A DNA stretch of 64,000 nucleotides, taken from contig NZ_CP112866.1 of the NCBI RefSeq assembly GCF_026410085.1, forward strand, positions 1,674,001 to 1,738,000, given 5' to 3'. The notes beneath the pieces are model-generated. The model was not told the DNA's origin. It saw only the letters and a list, made by a program, of their open reading frames with translations, and ran no database searches. Source of the stretch: Pseudomonas quebecensis (GTDB taxonomy: Bacteria > Pseudomonadota > Gammaproteobacteria > Pseudomonadales > Pseudomonadaceae). The first letter of the stretch is position 1, and each line of letters opens with the position of its first letter. The position numbers and the translations under genes were made by a program. This document shows positions 29,152 through 38,623 of this stretch, one piece after another.

Positions 29152-30072
29152 ATGAGCAACTGGTTAGTAGACAAACTGATCCCTTCGATCATGCGTTCCG
29201 AGGTGAAGAAAAGCTCGGTTCCTGAAGGTCTGTGGCACAAGTGCCCATCCTGCGACGCGGTGCTTTACCGCCCTGAGCTGGAAAAGACCCTGGACGTTTG
29301 CCCCAAGTGCAACCACCACATGCGCATTGGCGCTCGCGCCCGTATTGACATCTTCCTGGACGCCGACGGCCGCAATGAACTGGGCGCCGACCTGGAGCCG
29401 GTTGATCGGCTCAAGTTCCGCGACGGCAAGAAATACAAGGATCGTTTGACCGCAGCGCAAAAACAGACCGGCGAGAAAGACGCGCTGATCTCCGTCAGCG
29501 GTAAGCTGCTGGGTATGCCTGTCGTGGTGTCGGCATTCGAATTCTCCTTCATGGGCGGCTCCATGGGCGCCATCGTCGGTGAGCGCTTCGTGCGCGCGGC
29601 CAACTATGCGCTGGAAAATCGCTGCCCGATGATCTGCTTCGCCGCCTCCGGTGGCGCGCGCATGCAGGAAGCCTTGATCTCCCTGATGCAAATGGCCAAG
29701 ACCTCTGCGGTACTGGCGCGTCTGCGCGAAGAAGGCATTCCGTTTATCTCCGTGCTGACCGACCCGGTCTATGGTGGGGTTTCCGCCAGCCTGGCGATGC
29801 TCGGCGATGTGATCGTCGGCGAGCCGAAAGCCTTGATCGGTTTTGCCGGCCCGCGTGTGATCGAGCAGACGGTACGCGAAAAACTGCCGGAAGGTTTCCA
29901 GCGCAGCGAGTTCCTGCTGGAGCACGGCGCCATCGACATGATCATCCCGCGCGGCGAACTGCGTCCGCGCCTGGGCAACCTGCTGGCGCAAATGATGGGC
30001 TTGCCGACGCCTGTTTACGTCGCGCCTAAAGTCGAGCCCATCGTTGTGCCGCCGGTGCCTGCAAACCTATGA
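29152..30072 (+). CDS. accD: Acetyl-CoA carboxylase, carboxyltransferase beta subunit
   Basis: A 306-residue beta subunit that, with AccA, transfers the carboxyl group from biotin to acetyl-CoA in the first step of fatty-acid synthesis. A four-Cys zinc ribbon lies at residues 31, 34, 50 and 53 (HKCPSC and DVCPKC). The crotonase-like fold contains [12 protein letters not shown] and SGGARMQE. The start follows CTGGAGAAAGAAAGC. Its stop overlaps the folC start (ATGA), so translation of the two is coupled. Confidence 0.97.
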   Translation: MSNWLVDKLIPSIMRSEVKKSSVPEGLWHKCPSCDAVLYRPELEKTLDVCPKCNHHMRIGARARIDIFLDADGRNELGADLEPVDRLKFRDGKKYKDRLTAAQKQTGEKDALISVSGKLLGMPVVVSAFEFSFMGGSMGAIVGERFVRAANYALENRCPMICFAASGGARMQEALISLMQMAKTSAVLARLREEGIPFISVLTDPVYGGVSASLAMLGDVIVGEPKALIGFAGPRVIEQTVREKLPEGFQRSEFLLEHGAIDMIIPRGELRPRLGNLLAQMMGLPTPVYVAPKVEPIVVPPVPANL

Positions 30073-31376
30073 CCCAGCGGACCCTGGGCGAGTGGCTCGC
30101 CTACCTTGAGCAGTTGCATCCTTCCGCCATCGATATGGGCCTGGAGCGCTCGCAACAGGTAGCGGCCCGCCTGGGGTTGGGCCGGCCGGCGCCGCGTGTG
30201 ATCACGGTGACCGGCACCAACGGCAAAGGCTCGACCTGTGCCTTTGTCGCCGCGTTGTTGCAGGCCCAGGGCCTGAGCGTGGGCGTGTACAGCTCGCCGC
30301 ACCTGCTGCGCTACAACGAACGGGTGCAGATCAACGGCGTCCAGGCCACTGATGCACAACTGTGCGAGGCCTTCGCCGCGCTCGATGCCGGGCGTGGCGA
30401 TATTTCCCTGACTTACTTCGAAATGGGCACCCTGGCGGCGTTCTGGCTGTTCGAGCGCGCGCAGCTGGATGTGGTGGTGCTGGAAGTGGGCCTGGGCGGG
30501 CGCCTGGACACGGTCAACGTGGTGGATGCCGACCTGGCGCTGGTCACCAGCATTGGCGTGGATCACGCCGATTACCTTGGTAATACCCGCGAGTCCGTGG
30601 CGTTCGAGAAGGCCGGCATATTCCGTCAGGGCAAGCCTGCACTGTGCGGTGATCTTGACCCGCCGCAGCCGTTGCTGGACAAAGTACGCGCGCTGGATTG
30701 CCCGTTTTACCTGCGTGGGCGCGATTTCAATCTTGAGATAGGTGATCAGTACTGGCACTGGCAAGGGCATGATGCGCGCGGCCAGGTCGTGACATTACCG
30801 GAGCTGCCACTGTTGAACCTGCCGATGGAGAACGCCGCCCTGGCGCTGCAGGCCTATCTGCTGCTGGATCTGCCCTGGCACGCCGAACAGATCGCGGCGA
30901 CGTTGCTGGCGACCCGCATCACCGGGCGACTGGATCGTCGGGTGGTAGAATGGCAGGGCAAACGCCTGAATGTGTTGCTGGATGTCGGTCATAACCCCCA
31001 CGCCGCCGAATACCTGGCACGGCGCCTGGCGCGCACGCCGCCGATCGGGCGTCGTCTGGCGGTCTTCGGCCTGCTGGCCGACAAAGACCTGGAAGGGGTG
31101 ATTGCGCCTTTGCTGGGCAGCGTCCAGGCGTGGGCGGTAGCGCCGCTGGATACGCCGCGCAGTCGTCCCGCCTCGGAATTGGCGGCGGCGCTGCAGAACC
31201 TTGGTGCCCCGGTGACGTCGTATGCAAGCGTCATCGCTGCCCTTGAGGCGCAGTGTGCGGTGGCAACGGCCGAGGACGAGATTCTGTTGTTCGGATCATT
31301 TTATTGTGTTGCCGAGGCGCTCGAGTGGTTGGCCCGGCGCTCCACGGAGGAAGCTGCACATGGCATTACTGGATAG
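30069..31376 (+). CDS. folC: Folylpolyglutamate / dihydrofolate synthase
   Basis: A 435-residue Mur-ligase-family enzyme that adds glutamate to dihydropteroate and to folates. The ATP-binding loop [10 protein letters not shown] is at about residues 48-57; [12 protein letters not shown] and DVGHNPHAA are family segments. It overlaps accD by four bases and overlaps the SPOR gene by 17, forming a tight accD-folC-dedD block. Confidence 0.96.
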   Translation: MTQRTLGEWLAYLEQLHPSAIDMGLERSQQVAARLGLGRPAPRVITVTGTNGKGSTCAFVAALLQAQGLSVGVYSSPHLLRYNERVQINGVQATDAQLCEAFAALDAGRGDISLTYFEMGTLAAFWLFERAQLDVVVLEVGLGGRLDTVNVVDADLALVTSIGVDHADYLGNTRESVAFEKAGIFRQGKPALCGDLDPPQPLLDKVRALDCPFYLRGRDFNLEIGDQYWHWQGHDARGQVVTLPELPLLNLPMENAALALQAYLLLDLPWHAEQIAATLLATRITGRLDRRVVEWQGKRLNVLLDVGHNPHAAEYLARRLARTPPIGRRLAVFGLLADKDLEGVIAPLLGSVQAWAVAPLDTPRSRPASELAAALQNLGAPVTSYASVIAALEAQCAVATAEDEILLFGSFYCVAEALEWLARRSTEEAAHGITG

Positions 31377-32013
31377 CGCTTATAAGCAGCGGATGGTCGG
31401 CGCGCTGGTGCTGGTGGCATTGGCGGTTATTTTCCTGCCGATGTTGTTTTCCCGTCAGGACGAACAACGCCAGGTCGTGGTCGAGGCGCCAGCTGCGCCG
31501 CAGGCACCGGTAATGCCGCAGGTACAGGTCGAGCCGGTAGTGGTGCCTGAGCCACAGGCCTTGCCGGAAGAAGAGCCCGTGCCGAGCGAGGCGGACGTGG
31601 CGGCGCAGCAGGCGCCGTCGATGCCGGTGCAGCCAAGCGTGCCGGTCGTCAAGCCAGCGCCCGCCGTGGCCGCCAAACCTGCCGCGCCGGCCCCCGCGCC
31701 CAAGCCGGTGGCGCCACAGCCTGCCGCGCCGGGCAAGCCGGAGGTAGGGCAGAGCCGTATCGACCCGAATGGCCTGTCGATCAGTTGGTCGATCCAGGTC
31801 GCCAGCCTGGGTAATCGCGAGGGCGCCGAGGCGTTGCAGAAGAAACTGCGCAGCCAGGGCTATAACTCCTATATCCGCAGCGCCGATGGCAAGAACCGCG
31901 TGTTTATCGGCCCGCTGATCGAGCGCGCCGAAGCGGACCGCTTGCGGGACTTGCTGGATCGGCAGCAGGGCCTGAAAGGGTTCGTAACTCGTTTCCAGCC
32001 TGAGCGTGGCTGA
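31360..32013 (+). CDS. SPOR-domain membrane protein (DedD-like)
   Basis: A 217-residue protein with one N-terminal transmembrane segment (about residues 12-31), a Pro/Ala/Val-rich periplasmic linker of about 100 residues, and a C-terminal SPOR domain (about 138-217; SIQVASLGNREGAEALQKKL). SPOR domains bind septal peptidoglycan lacking stem peptides; DedD acts in cell constriction. GGAGGAAGC precedes the ATG at 31360 inside the end of folC. Gene order folC-dedD-cvpA-purF is the same as in E. coli, supporting the DedD assignment. Confidence 0.9.
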   Translation: MALLDSAYKQRMVGALVLVALAVIFLPMLFSRQDEQRQVVVEAPAAPQAPVMPQVQVEPVVVPEPQALPEEEPVPSEADVAAQQAPSMPVQPSVPVVKPAPAVAAKPAAPAPAPKPVAPQPAAPGKPEVGQSRIDPNGLSISWSIQVASLGNREGAEALQKKLRSQGYNSYIRSADGKNRVFIGPLIERAEADRLRDLLDRQQGLKGFVTRFQPERG

Positions 32014-32039
32014 GTCAGCATCGTTTAAACCGGCAAGCC

Positions 32040-32080
32040 AATCACATGGGGCAGGGGGCTTGCCCATGGGTTTAGCGGTG
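32040..32080. repeat. Degenerate REP remnant before cvpA
   Basis: CATGGGGCAGGGGGCTTGCC followed by CATGGG resembles the REP core GGGGGCTTGCCCCC but has lost part of one arm. It lies between the SPOR gene and cvpA. Confidence 0.5.
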
Positions 32081-32200
32081 AGGTTGAAATGTGATGGCTT
32101 CGCCACAAACTATTGATTTGCAAAGCAGCCGCAATCACCGCTTACCGATAGCCCGACGCTCTGCTAAAATGCGCCGCCTTATCTGTCCGTAGGCTCAAAC

Positions 32201-32758
32201 GTGCCATTTACCTGGGTTGATTGGGCGATTGTCGCAATCGTCGCCATCTCCGCTTTGATCAGTCTAAGCCGCGGCTTCGTCAAAGAAGCACTGTCGTTGC
32301 TGACCTGGATCATCGCAGGAGTCGTAGCCTGGATGTTCGGTGGTTCACTGTCGGTTTACCTGGCCGGTTACATCGAGACACCTTCGGCTCGCGTCATCGC
32401 GGGCTGCGCCATCATGTTCATCGCCACGCTGCTGGTGGGGGCAATGGTCAATTATCTTATTGGCGAGTTGATACGTGTCACCGGTCTCTCCGGGACCGAT
32501 CGATTTCTCGGCATGGCCTTCGGCGCCGCGCGTGGCGCGTTGCTGGTGGTCGTGGCGGTCGGGCTGTTGAGCCTGGGGCCGGTACAGCAGGATGCATGGT
32601 GGCAGGAGTCGGTACTCGTGCCAAAATTTCTATTGGTTGCAGATTGGTCCAAGAACCTCATATTGGGGTGGAGCAGTCAGTGGCTGGCCAGCGGCATCAG
32701 CGTACCCGCTGATATGCCGTTCAAGGAGCACCTCTTACCGGCCAAAACGCCTCAGTAA
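32201..32758 (+). CDS. cvpA: CvpA-family membrane protein
   Basis: A 185-residue integral membrane protein with four hydrophobic segments (about 5-22, 28-50, 64-86 and 104-124) and the family start TWVDWAIVAIVAISALISLSRG's core (SRGFVKEALS). In E. coli CvpA is needed for colicin V production and envelope-stress resistance; the molecular role is not settled. GTG start at 32201 after GTAGG. It lies 41 bases before purF and is co-transcribed with it, as in E. coli. Confidence 0.93.
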   Translation: MPFTWVDWAIVAIVAISALISLSRGFVKEALSLLTWIIAGVVAWMFGGSLSVYLAGYIETPSARVIAGCAIMFIATLLVGAMVNYLIGELIRVTGLSGTDRFLGMAFGAARGALLVVVAVGLLSLGPVQQDAWWQESVLVPKFLLVADWSKNLILGWSSQWLASGISVPADMPFKEHLLPAKTPQ

Positions 32759-32799
32759 GCGGTACTCAGTCAAGATCCATTAAGTAGGGGTTGCGTCGC

Positions 32800-34305
<1,506 letters not shown>

Positions 34306-34311
34306 GTAGAC

Positions 34312-34334
34312 ACCGGCCCTGAGGGGCCGGTTTT
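34312..34334 (+). terminator. Intrinsic terminator after purF
   Basis: Stem ACCGGCCC / GGGCCGGT with loop TGAG and four T, seven bases after the purF stop. Confidence 0.88.
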
Positions 34335-34370
34335 GTATCTTAAATACCGTATTGAGTAAGGAGTGGCAGC

Positions 34371-35582
34371 ATGAGTCAGGAATGGGATGCCGGTCGGTTG
34401 GACAGCGACCTCGATGGCGTAGCTTTCGATACCCTGGCTGTGCGTGCCGGCCAGCATCGCACGCCGGAAGGCGAGCATGGCGACCCGATGTTCTTCACCT
34501 CCAGCTACGTGTTCCGCACTGCCGCTGATGCCGCTGCGCGTTTTGCCGGTGAAGTGCCGGGCAACGTGTACTCGCGTTACACCAACCCGACCGTGCGCGC
34601 ATTCGAAGAGCGCATCGCGGCCCTGGAAGGCGCCGAGCAAGCGGTGGCTACCGCGACCGGCATGGCAGCCATCATGGCGGTGGTGATGAGCCTGTGCAGT
34701 GCCGGCGATCATGTGCTGGTGTCGCGCAGTGTGTTCGGCTCGACAATCAGCCTGTTCGAAAAATATTTCAAGCGCTTCGGCGTCGAAGTGGACTACGTGC
34801 CCTTGGCGGACCTGTCCGGCTGGGACGCGGCGATCAAGGCCAACACCAAGCTGCTGTTTGTCGAGTCGCCGTCCAACCCATTGGCCGAGCTGGTGGACAT
34901 CGCCGCCCTGGCCGAAGTGGCGCATGCCAAAGGTGCGATGCTGGTGGTCGATAACTGCTTCTGCACGCCCGCCTTGCAGCAGCCGCTGAAGCTGGGCGCG
35001 GACGTTGTGGTGCATTCGGCGACCAAGTTCATCGACGGCCAGGGTCGTTGCATGGGCGGTGTGGTGGCCGGTCGTGGCGAACAGATGAAGGAAGTGGTGG
35101 GCTTTCTGCGCACCGCCGGCCCGACCTTGAGCCCATTCAACGCCTGGATCTTCCTCAAGGGCCTGGAGACTCTCAACCTGCGCATGAAAGCCCATTGTGC
35201 CAATGCCCAGGCCCTGGCCGAGTGGCTGGAGCAGCAGGACGGCATCGAAAAGGTTCACTACGCAGGCCTCAAGAGCCACCCGCAGCACGAGTTGGCCCAG
35301 CGTCAGCAGCGGGGGTTTGGCGCTGTGGTGAGTTTTGAGGTCAAAGGCGGCAAGGACGGCGCCTGGCGATTTATCGACGCCACGCGTTTGATCTCCATTA
35401 CCGCCAACCTGGGTGACAGCAAAACCACCATTACCCATCCGAGCACCACGTCCCACGGGCGCCTGGCACCGCAGGAGCGGGAAGCGGCCGGCATCCGTGA
35501 CAGCCTGATCCGCGTCGCGGTGGGCCTGGAAGATGTGGCTGACCTGCAGGCCGACCTGGCTCGCGGGCTGGCGGCCTTGTGA
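34371..35582 (+). CDS. metZ: O-succinylhomoserine sulfhydrylase
   Basis: A 403-residue Cys/Met-metabolism PLP enzyme. The PLP lysine is in [14 protein letters not shown] (about residue 219) and [23 protein letters not shown] is a family signature. In pseudomonads MetZ makes homocysteine directly from O-succinylhomoserine and sulfide. The order purF-metZ-SDR is conserved in the genus. The start follows AAGGAGTGGCAGC. Its stop overlaps the GTG start of the next gene. Confidence 0.94.
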   Translation: MSQEWDAGRLDSDLDGVAFDTLAVRAGQHRTPEGEHGDPMFFTSSYVFRTAADAAARFAGEVPGNVYSRYTNPTVRAFEERIAALEGAEQAVATATGMAAIMAVVMSLCSAGDHVLVSRSVFGSTISLFEKYFKRFGVEVDYVPLADLSGWDAAIKANTKLLFVESPSNPLAELVDIAALAEVAHAKGAMLVVDNCFCTPALQQPLKLGADVVVHSATKFIDGQGRCMGGVVAGRGEQMKEVVGFLRTAGPTLSPFNAWIFLKGLETLNLRMKAHCANAQALAEWLEQQDGIEKVHYAGLKSHPQHELAQRQQRGFGAVVSFEVKGGKDGAWRFIDATRLISITANLGDSKTTITHPSTTSHGRLAPQEREAAGIRDSLIRVAVGLEDVADLQADLARGLAAL

Positions 35583-36358
35583 TCGAGTGGTCCATGGAAG
35601 CTGCGGTCGCCAGTAACGGTCGTGTTGCCCTGGTGACCGGCGCGGCGCGTGGCATTGGTTTGGGCATTGCGGCGTGGTTGATCAGCGAGGGTTGGCAGGT
35701 CGTATTGACCGACCTGGATCGCGAGCGTGGAGCCAAAGTGTCCACGGTGCTGGGCGACAATGCCTGGTTTATCAGCATGGACGTGGCGGACGAAAAACAG
35801 GTCGCCCAAGGGGTTGCCGAAGTGCTCGGACAATTCGGGCGCCTGGATGCGCTGGTGTGCAATGCGGCGGTTGCCGACCCGCATAACATCACGCTGGAAA
35901 GCCTGGATCTGGCGTACTGGAATCGTGTGCTGGCGGTTAACCTCAGCGGGCCGATGCTGCTGGCCAAGCACTGTGCGCCCTACCTGCGTGCCCACGGTGG
36001 TGCGATCGTCAACCTGGCATCGACCCGTGCGCGGCAGTCGGAACCGGACTGTGAAGCCTATGCGGCGAGCAAGGGCGGGCTGCTGGCGCTGACTCACGCG
36101 CTGGCCATCAGCCTGGGGCCGGAAGTGCGGGTCAATGCCGTCAGCCCGGGATGGATTGATGCGCGTGATCCCGCAGCGCGGCGCGCCGAACCGTTAAATG
36201 ACGCCGATCATGCCCAGCATCCGGCCGGTCGAGTGGGTACGGTGGAGGATGTGGCGGCGATGGTGGCGTGGCTGCTGTCGCGCCAGGCCGGATTCGTGAC
36301 GGGGCAAGAGTTCGTCGTGGACGGTGGCATGAGCAAGAAGATGATTTACAGCGAGTAG
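35579..36358 (+). CDS. Short-chain dehydrogenase/reductase
   Basis: A 259-residue classical SDR. The NAD(P)-binding motif [10 protein letters not shown] is at about 20-29, NAAVADP follows, and the catalytic Ser and Tyr-x3-Lys appear in NLASTRA and YAASK (Tyr about 161, Lys about 165). The ending [17 protein letters not shown] is typical. The substrate is unknown. The GTG at 35579 overlaps the metZ stop (GTGA), which favours it as a translationally coupled start; ATG at 35594 is the alternative. Confidence 0.88.
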   Translation: MIEWSMEAAVASNGRVALVTGAARGIGLGIAAWLISEGWQVVLTDLDRERGAKVSTVLGDNAWFISMDVADEKQVAQGVAEVLGQFGRLDALVCNAAVADPHNITLESLDLAYWNRVLAVNLSGPMLLAKHCAPYLRAHGGAIVNLASTRARQSEPDCEAYAASKGGLLALTHALAISLGPEVRVNAVSPGWIDARDPAARRAEPLNDADHAQHPAGRVGTVEDVAAMVAWLLSRQAGFVTGQEFVVDGGMSKKMIYSE

Positions 36359-36415
36359 GGCGCATGCCTGTCTTGAAGCCATTTTGTCTTTTTCGGAAAA
36401 ACTTCAAGCGGGCTA

Positions 36416-36444
36416 TTGACTTAGGTTGGCTACCTGCGTAAATT
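36416..36444 (+). promoter_or_regulatory. Sigma-70 promoter of the Val/Asp/Asp tRNA cluster
   Basis: TTGACT at 36416-36421, a 17-base spacer and TAAATT at 36439-36444, 21 bases before tRNA-Val. Confidence 0.78.
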
Positions 36445-36465
36445 TCGCGGCCTCAACGAAGCAAA

Positions 36466-36541
36466 GGGTGATTAGCTCAGCTGGGAGAGCATCTGCCTTA
36501 CAAGCAGAGGGTCGGCGGTTCGATCCCGTCATCACCCACCA
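36466..36541 (+). tRNA. tRNA-Val(TAC)
   Basis: 76 bases with encoded CCA. The acceptor GGGTGAT pairs with ATCACCC; the anticodon stem TCTGC/GCAGA holds loop CTTACAA with anticodon TAC. Confidence 0.97.
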
Positions 36542-36596
36542 CTTCTTGAGAGTTTTGTCTTCGGGCAGGACGCAACGTTAAAGGTTGCACCGACGC

Positions 36597-36673
36597 GCAG
36601 CGGTAGTTCAGTCGGTTAGAATACCGGCCTGTCACGCCGGGGGTCGCGGGTTCGAGTCCCGTCCGCTGCGCCA
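36597..36673 (+). tRNA. tRNA-Asp(GTC), copy 1
   Basis: 77 bases with encoded CCA. The acceptor GCAGCGG pairs with CCGCTGC; loop CTGTCAC gives anticodon GTC. Identical to the copy at 36779. Confidence 0.97.
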
Positions 36674-36778
36674 TATTTTCCAGGTTCGATACGTCGGGCC
36701 TGAGATCGAACAGCCCAGGTTGATTGATCAGAAGTTAACGACGTGGTTGAGGTGTGTGTTCAACCGGTCAAGCGATAC

Positions 36779-36855
36779 GCAGCGGTAGTTCAGTCGGTTA
36801 GAATACCGGCCTGTCACGCCGGGGGTCGCGGGTTCGAGTCCCGTCCGCTGCGCCA
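36779..36855 (+). tRNA. tRNA-Asp(GTC), copy 2
   Basis: Identical to the copy at 36597-36673; the 105-base spacer between the copies shows no obvious repeat of the first spacer. Confidence 0.97.
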
Positions 36856-36928
36856 TATCTGCCCCAAGGCCCACTGAACGCCTTGGAGCACGAAGCAAAC
36901 TCAACGTTGCTTTGATTCGATAGCAAAG

Positions 36929-36955
36929 ACCCTGGTCGAAAGACCGGGGTTTTTT
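36929..36955 (+). terminator. Intrinsic terminator of the Val/Asp tRNA cluster
   Basis: Stem ACCCTGGTC / GACCGGGGT with GAAA tetraloop, then TTTTTT. The convergent oxidase gene ends 61 bases further on. Confidence 0.9.
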
Positions 36956-37015
36956 GTTTGTGCGATTTGAAACGCGTACTGAAGCTGAAGCCGGCGAACC
37001 GGCTCCAGTGGTCTA

Positions 37016-38299
37016 TCAGAAGCCCAGCTTGTCCCGCAGCCCGTAATACCACGCCCCCAGTGCGGCAAAAGGCGTGCGCAACAGCTGCCCGCCCGGAAAC
37101 GGATAGTGCGGCAGGTCGGCAAACGCATCAAAACGCTCGGCCTGACCTCTCAATGCCTCCGCCAGTACCTTGCCTGCCAAGTGCGTGTACGTTACCCCGT
37201 GACCGCTGCAGCCCTGGGAATAGTAGATGTTGTCGCCCAGTCGCCCGACCTGAGGCAGGCGCGACAGCGTCAGCAGGAAGTTGCCGGTCCAGGCGTAATC
37301 GATCTTCACGTCTTTGAGTTGCGGGAAGGCTTTGAGCATCTTCGGTCGGATGATGGCCTCGATATTGGCCGGATCACGCGCGCCGTACACTACGCCACCG
37401 CCGAAGATCAGGCGCTTGTCGCTGGTCAGGCGATAGTAGTCGAGCAGGTAGTTGCAATCTTCGACGCAGTAATCCTGCGGCAGCAGCGACTTGGCCAGCT
37501 CATCGCCCAGCGGTGCAGTGGTGATGACCTGGGTGCCGCACGGCATCGACTTGGCCGCCAGCTCCGGCACCAGGTTACCCAGGTAGGCGTTCCCCGCGAC
37601 GATGATGAACTTGGCCCTGACTCTGCCTTCGGCCGTGTGCACCACCGGGTTCGCGCCGCGCTCAATTCGTACGGCGGCTGATTGCTCGTAGATCGTACCG
37701 CCCAGGGATTCCACCGCAGCGGCTTCGCCGAGTGCCAGGTTCAGCGGATGGATGTGGCCGCCGCTCATGTCCAGCAAACCGCCCACATAGTTCTCGCAGG
37801 CCACCACGTCGCGGATACGACGCTGGTCGAGCAGCTCCAATTGCGTATGGCCGTAGCGCTCCCACAGGCGTTTTTGCGATTCCAGGTGAGCCATGTGCTT
37901 GCCGTTGAGTGCCGCGAAAACGCCACCGTCCTTTAAGTCGCACTGGATTTGATACTTGGCTACCCGCTCGCGAATGATCCGGCCTCCCTCAAACGCCATC
38001 TGCCCCAGCAACTGCGCCTGCTTGGGGCCGACGCTGCGCTCGATCACGTCGATATCGCGGCTGTAGCTGTTAACAATCTGCCCACCGTTGCGACCCGAGG
38101 CGCCGAACCCCACCTTGGCGGCCTCCAGCACCGTCACGCGAAAGCCGTTCTCGAGCAGGAACAATGCGCTGGAAAGGCCGGTATAGCCGGCGCCGATGAC
38201 GCACACATCGGTTTCGATCTCGCCTTGCAGCACGGGGCGAGGTGGAACGGCGTTAGCGGAAGCGGCGTAATACGACTGGGGGTAGGGGGTGTTCGCCAT
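37016..38299 (-). CDS. FAD-dependent gamma-glutamylputrescine oxidase-like protein (PuuB family)
   Basis: A 427-residue D-amino-acid-oxidase-fold flavoprotein. The FAD-binding Rossmann motif VIGAGYTGLSSA is at about 34-45, FGASGRNGGQIV near 67, and the C-terminal FAD segment has YSQGCSGHGVTYTHLAGK. This pattern matches PuuB/OrdL-type oxidases, which remove the amine of gamma-glutamylputrescine or similar amines. No other puu genes are next to it, so the substrate is inferred only from the family. It is convergent with the tRNA cluster. Confidence 0.85.
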   Translation of the reverse strand: MANTPYPQSYYAASANAVPPRPVLQGEIETDVCVIGAGYTGLSSALFLLENGFRVTVLEAAKVGFGASGRNGGQIVNSYSRDIDVIERSVGPKQAQLLGQMAFEGGRIIRERVAKYQIQCDLKDGGVFAALNGKHMAHLESQKRLWERYGHTQLELLDQRRIRDVVACENYVGGLLDMSGGHIHPLNLALGEAAAVESLGGTIYEQSAAVRIERGANPVVHTAEGRVRAKFIIVAGNAYLGNLVPELAAKSMPCGTQVITTAPLGDELAKSLLPQDYCVEDCNYLLDYYRLTSDKRLIFGGGVVYGARDPANIEAIIRPKMLKAFPQLKDVKIDYAWTGNFLLTLSRLPQVGRLGDNIYYSQGCSGHGVTYTHLAGKVLAEALRGQAERFDAFADLPHYPFPGGQLLRTPFAALGAWYYGLRDKLGF

Positions 38300-38442
38300 C
38301 CTGGAACCTCTGTTTTATATTTTTTACGAGTGCGCCGATCCTACCCGAGTTGAAAATCGGCCGCCAGCCATGCAAAAAAAGCGGGCAGGGCACGCTTCAA
38401 TAAAAAATTCGCATATTCATAGGGTTAGCTGCAAAAAAGATG

Positions 38443-38470
38443 TTGACACCCCTTTGGAATTCCGTAGAAT
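38443..38470 (+). promoter_or_regulatory. Sigma-70 promoter of tRNA-Val(GAC)
   Basis: TTGACA at 38443-38448, a 16-base spacer and TAGAAT at 38465-38470, 13 bases before the tRNA. Confidence 0.82.
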
Positions 38471-38483
38471 GCCGCCTCACAGC

Positions 38484-38560
38484 AGGCACGTAGCTCAGTT
38501 GGTTAGAGCACCACCTTGACATGGTGGGGGTCGTTGGTTCGAGTCCAATCGCGCCTACCA
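38484..38560 (+). tRNA. tRNA-Val(GAC) with an A-C mismatch in the acceptor stem
   Basis: 77 bases with encoded CCA. The anticodon stem CCACC/GGTGG holds loop TTGACAT, anticodon GAC. The acceptor arms AGGCACG and CGCGCCT pair except at position 5 (A) with 68 (C); all else is normal. It is a single-gene transcript with its own promoter and terminator. Confidence 0.95.
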
Positions 38561-38591
38561 AACAAAATCCGCTCTGCTGGGCGGTCTAGAA

Positions 38592-38619
38592 GGGCTCACC
38601 GAAAGGTGGGCCCTTTTTT
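38592..38619 (+). terminator. Intrinsic terminator of tRNA-Val(GAC), group II intron target
   Basis: Stem GGGCTCACC / GGTGGGCCC (nine pairs, one of them T-G) with GAAA loop and six T. The group II intron begins four bases after the T-run. Confidence 0.92.
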
Positions 38620-38623
38620 GTTG

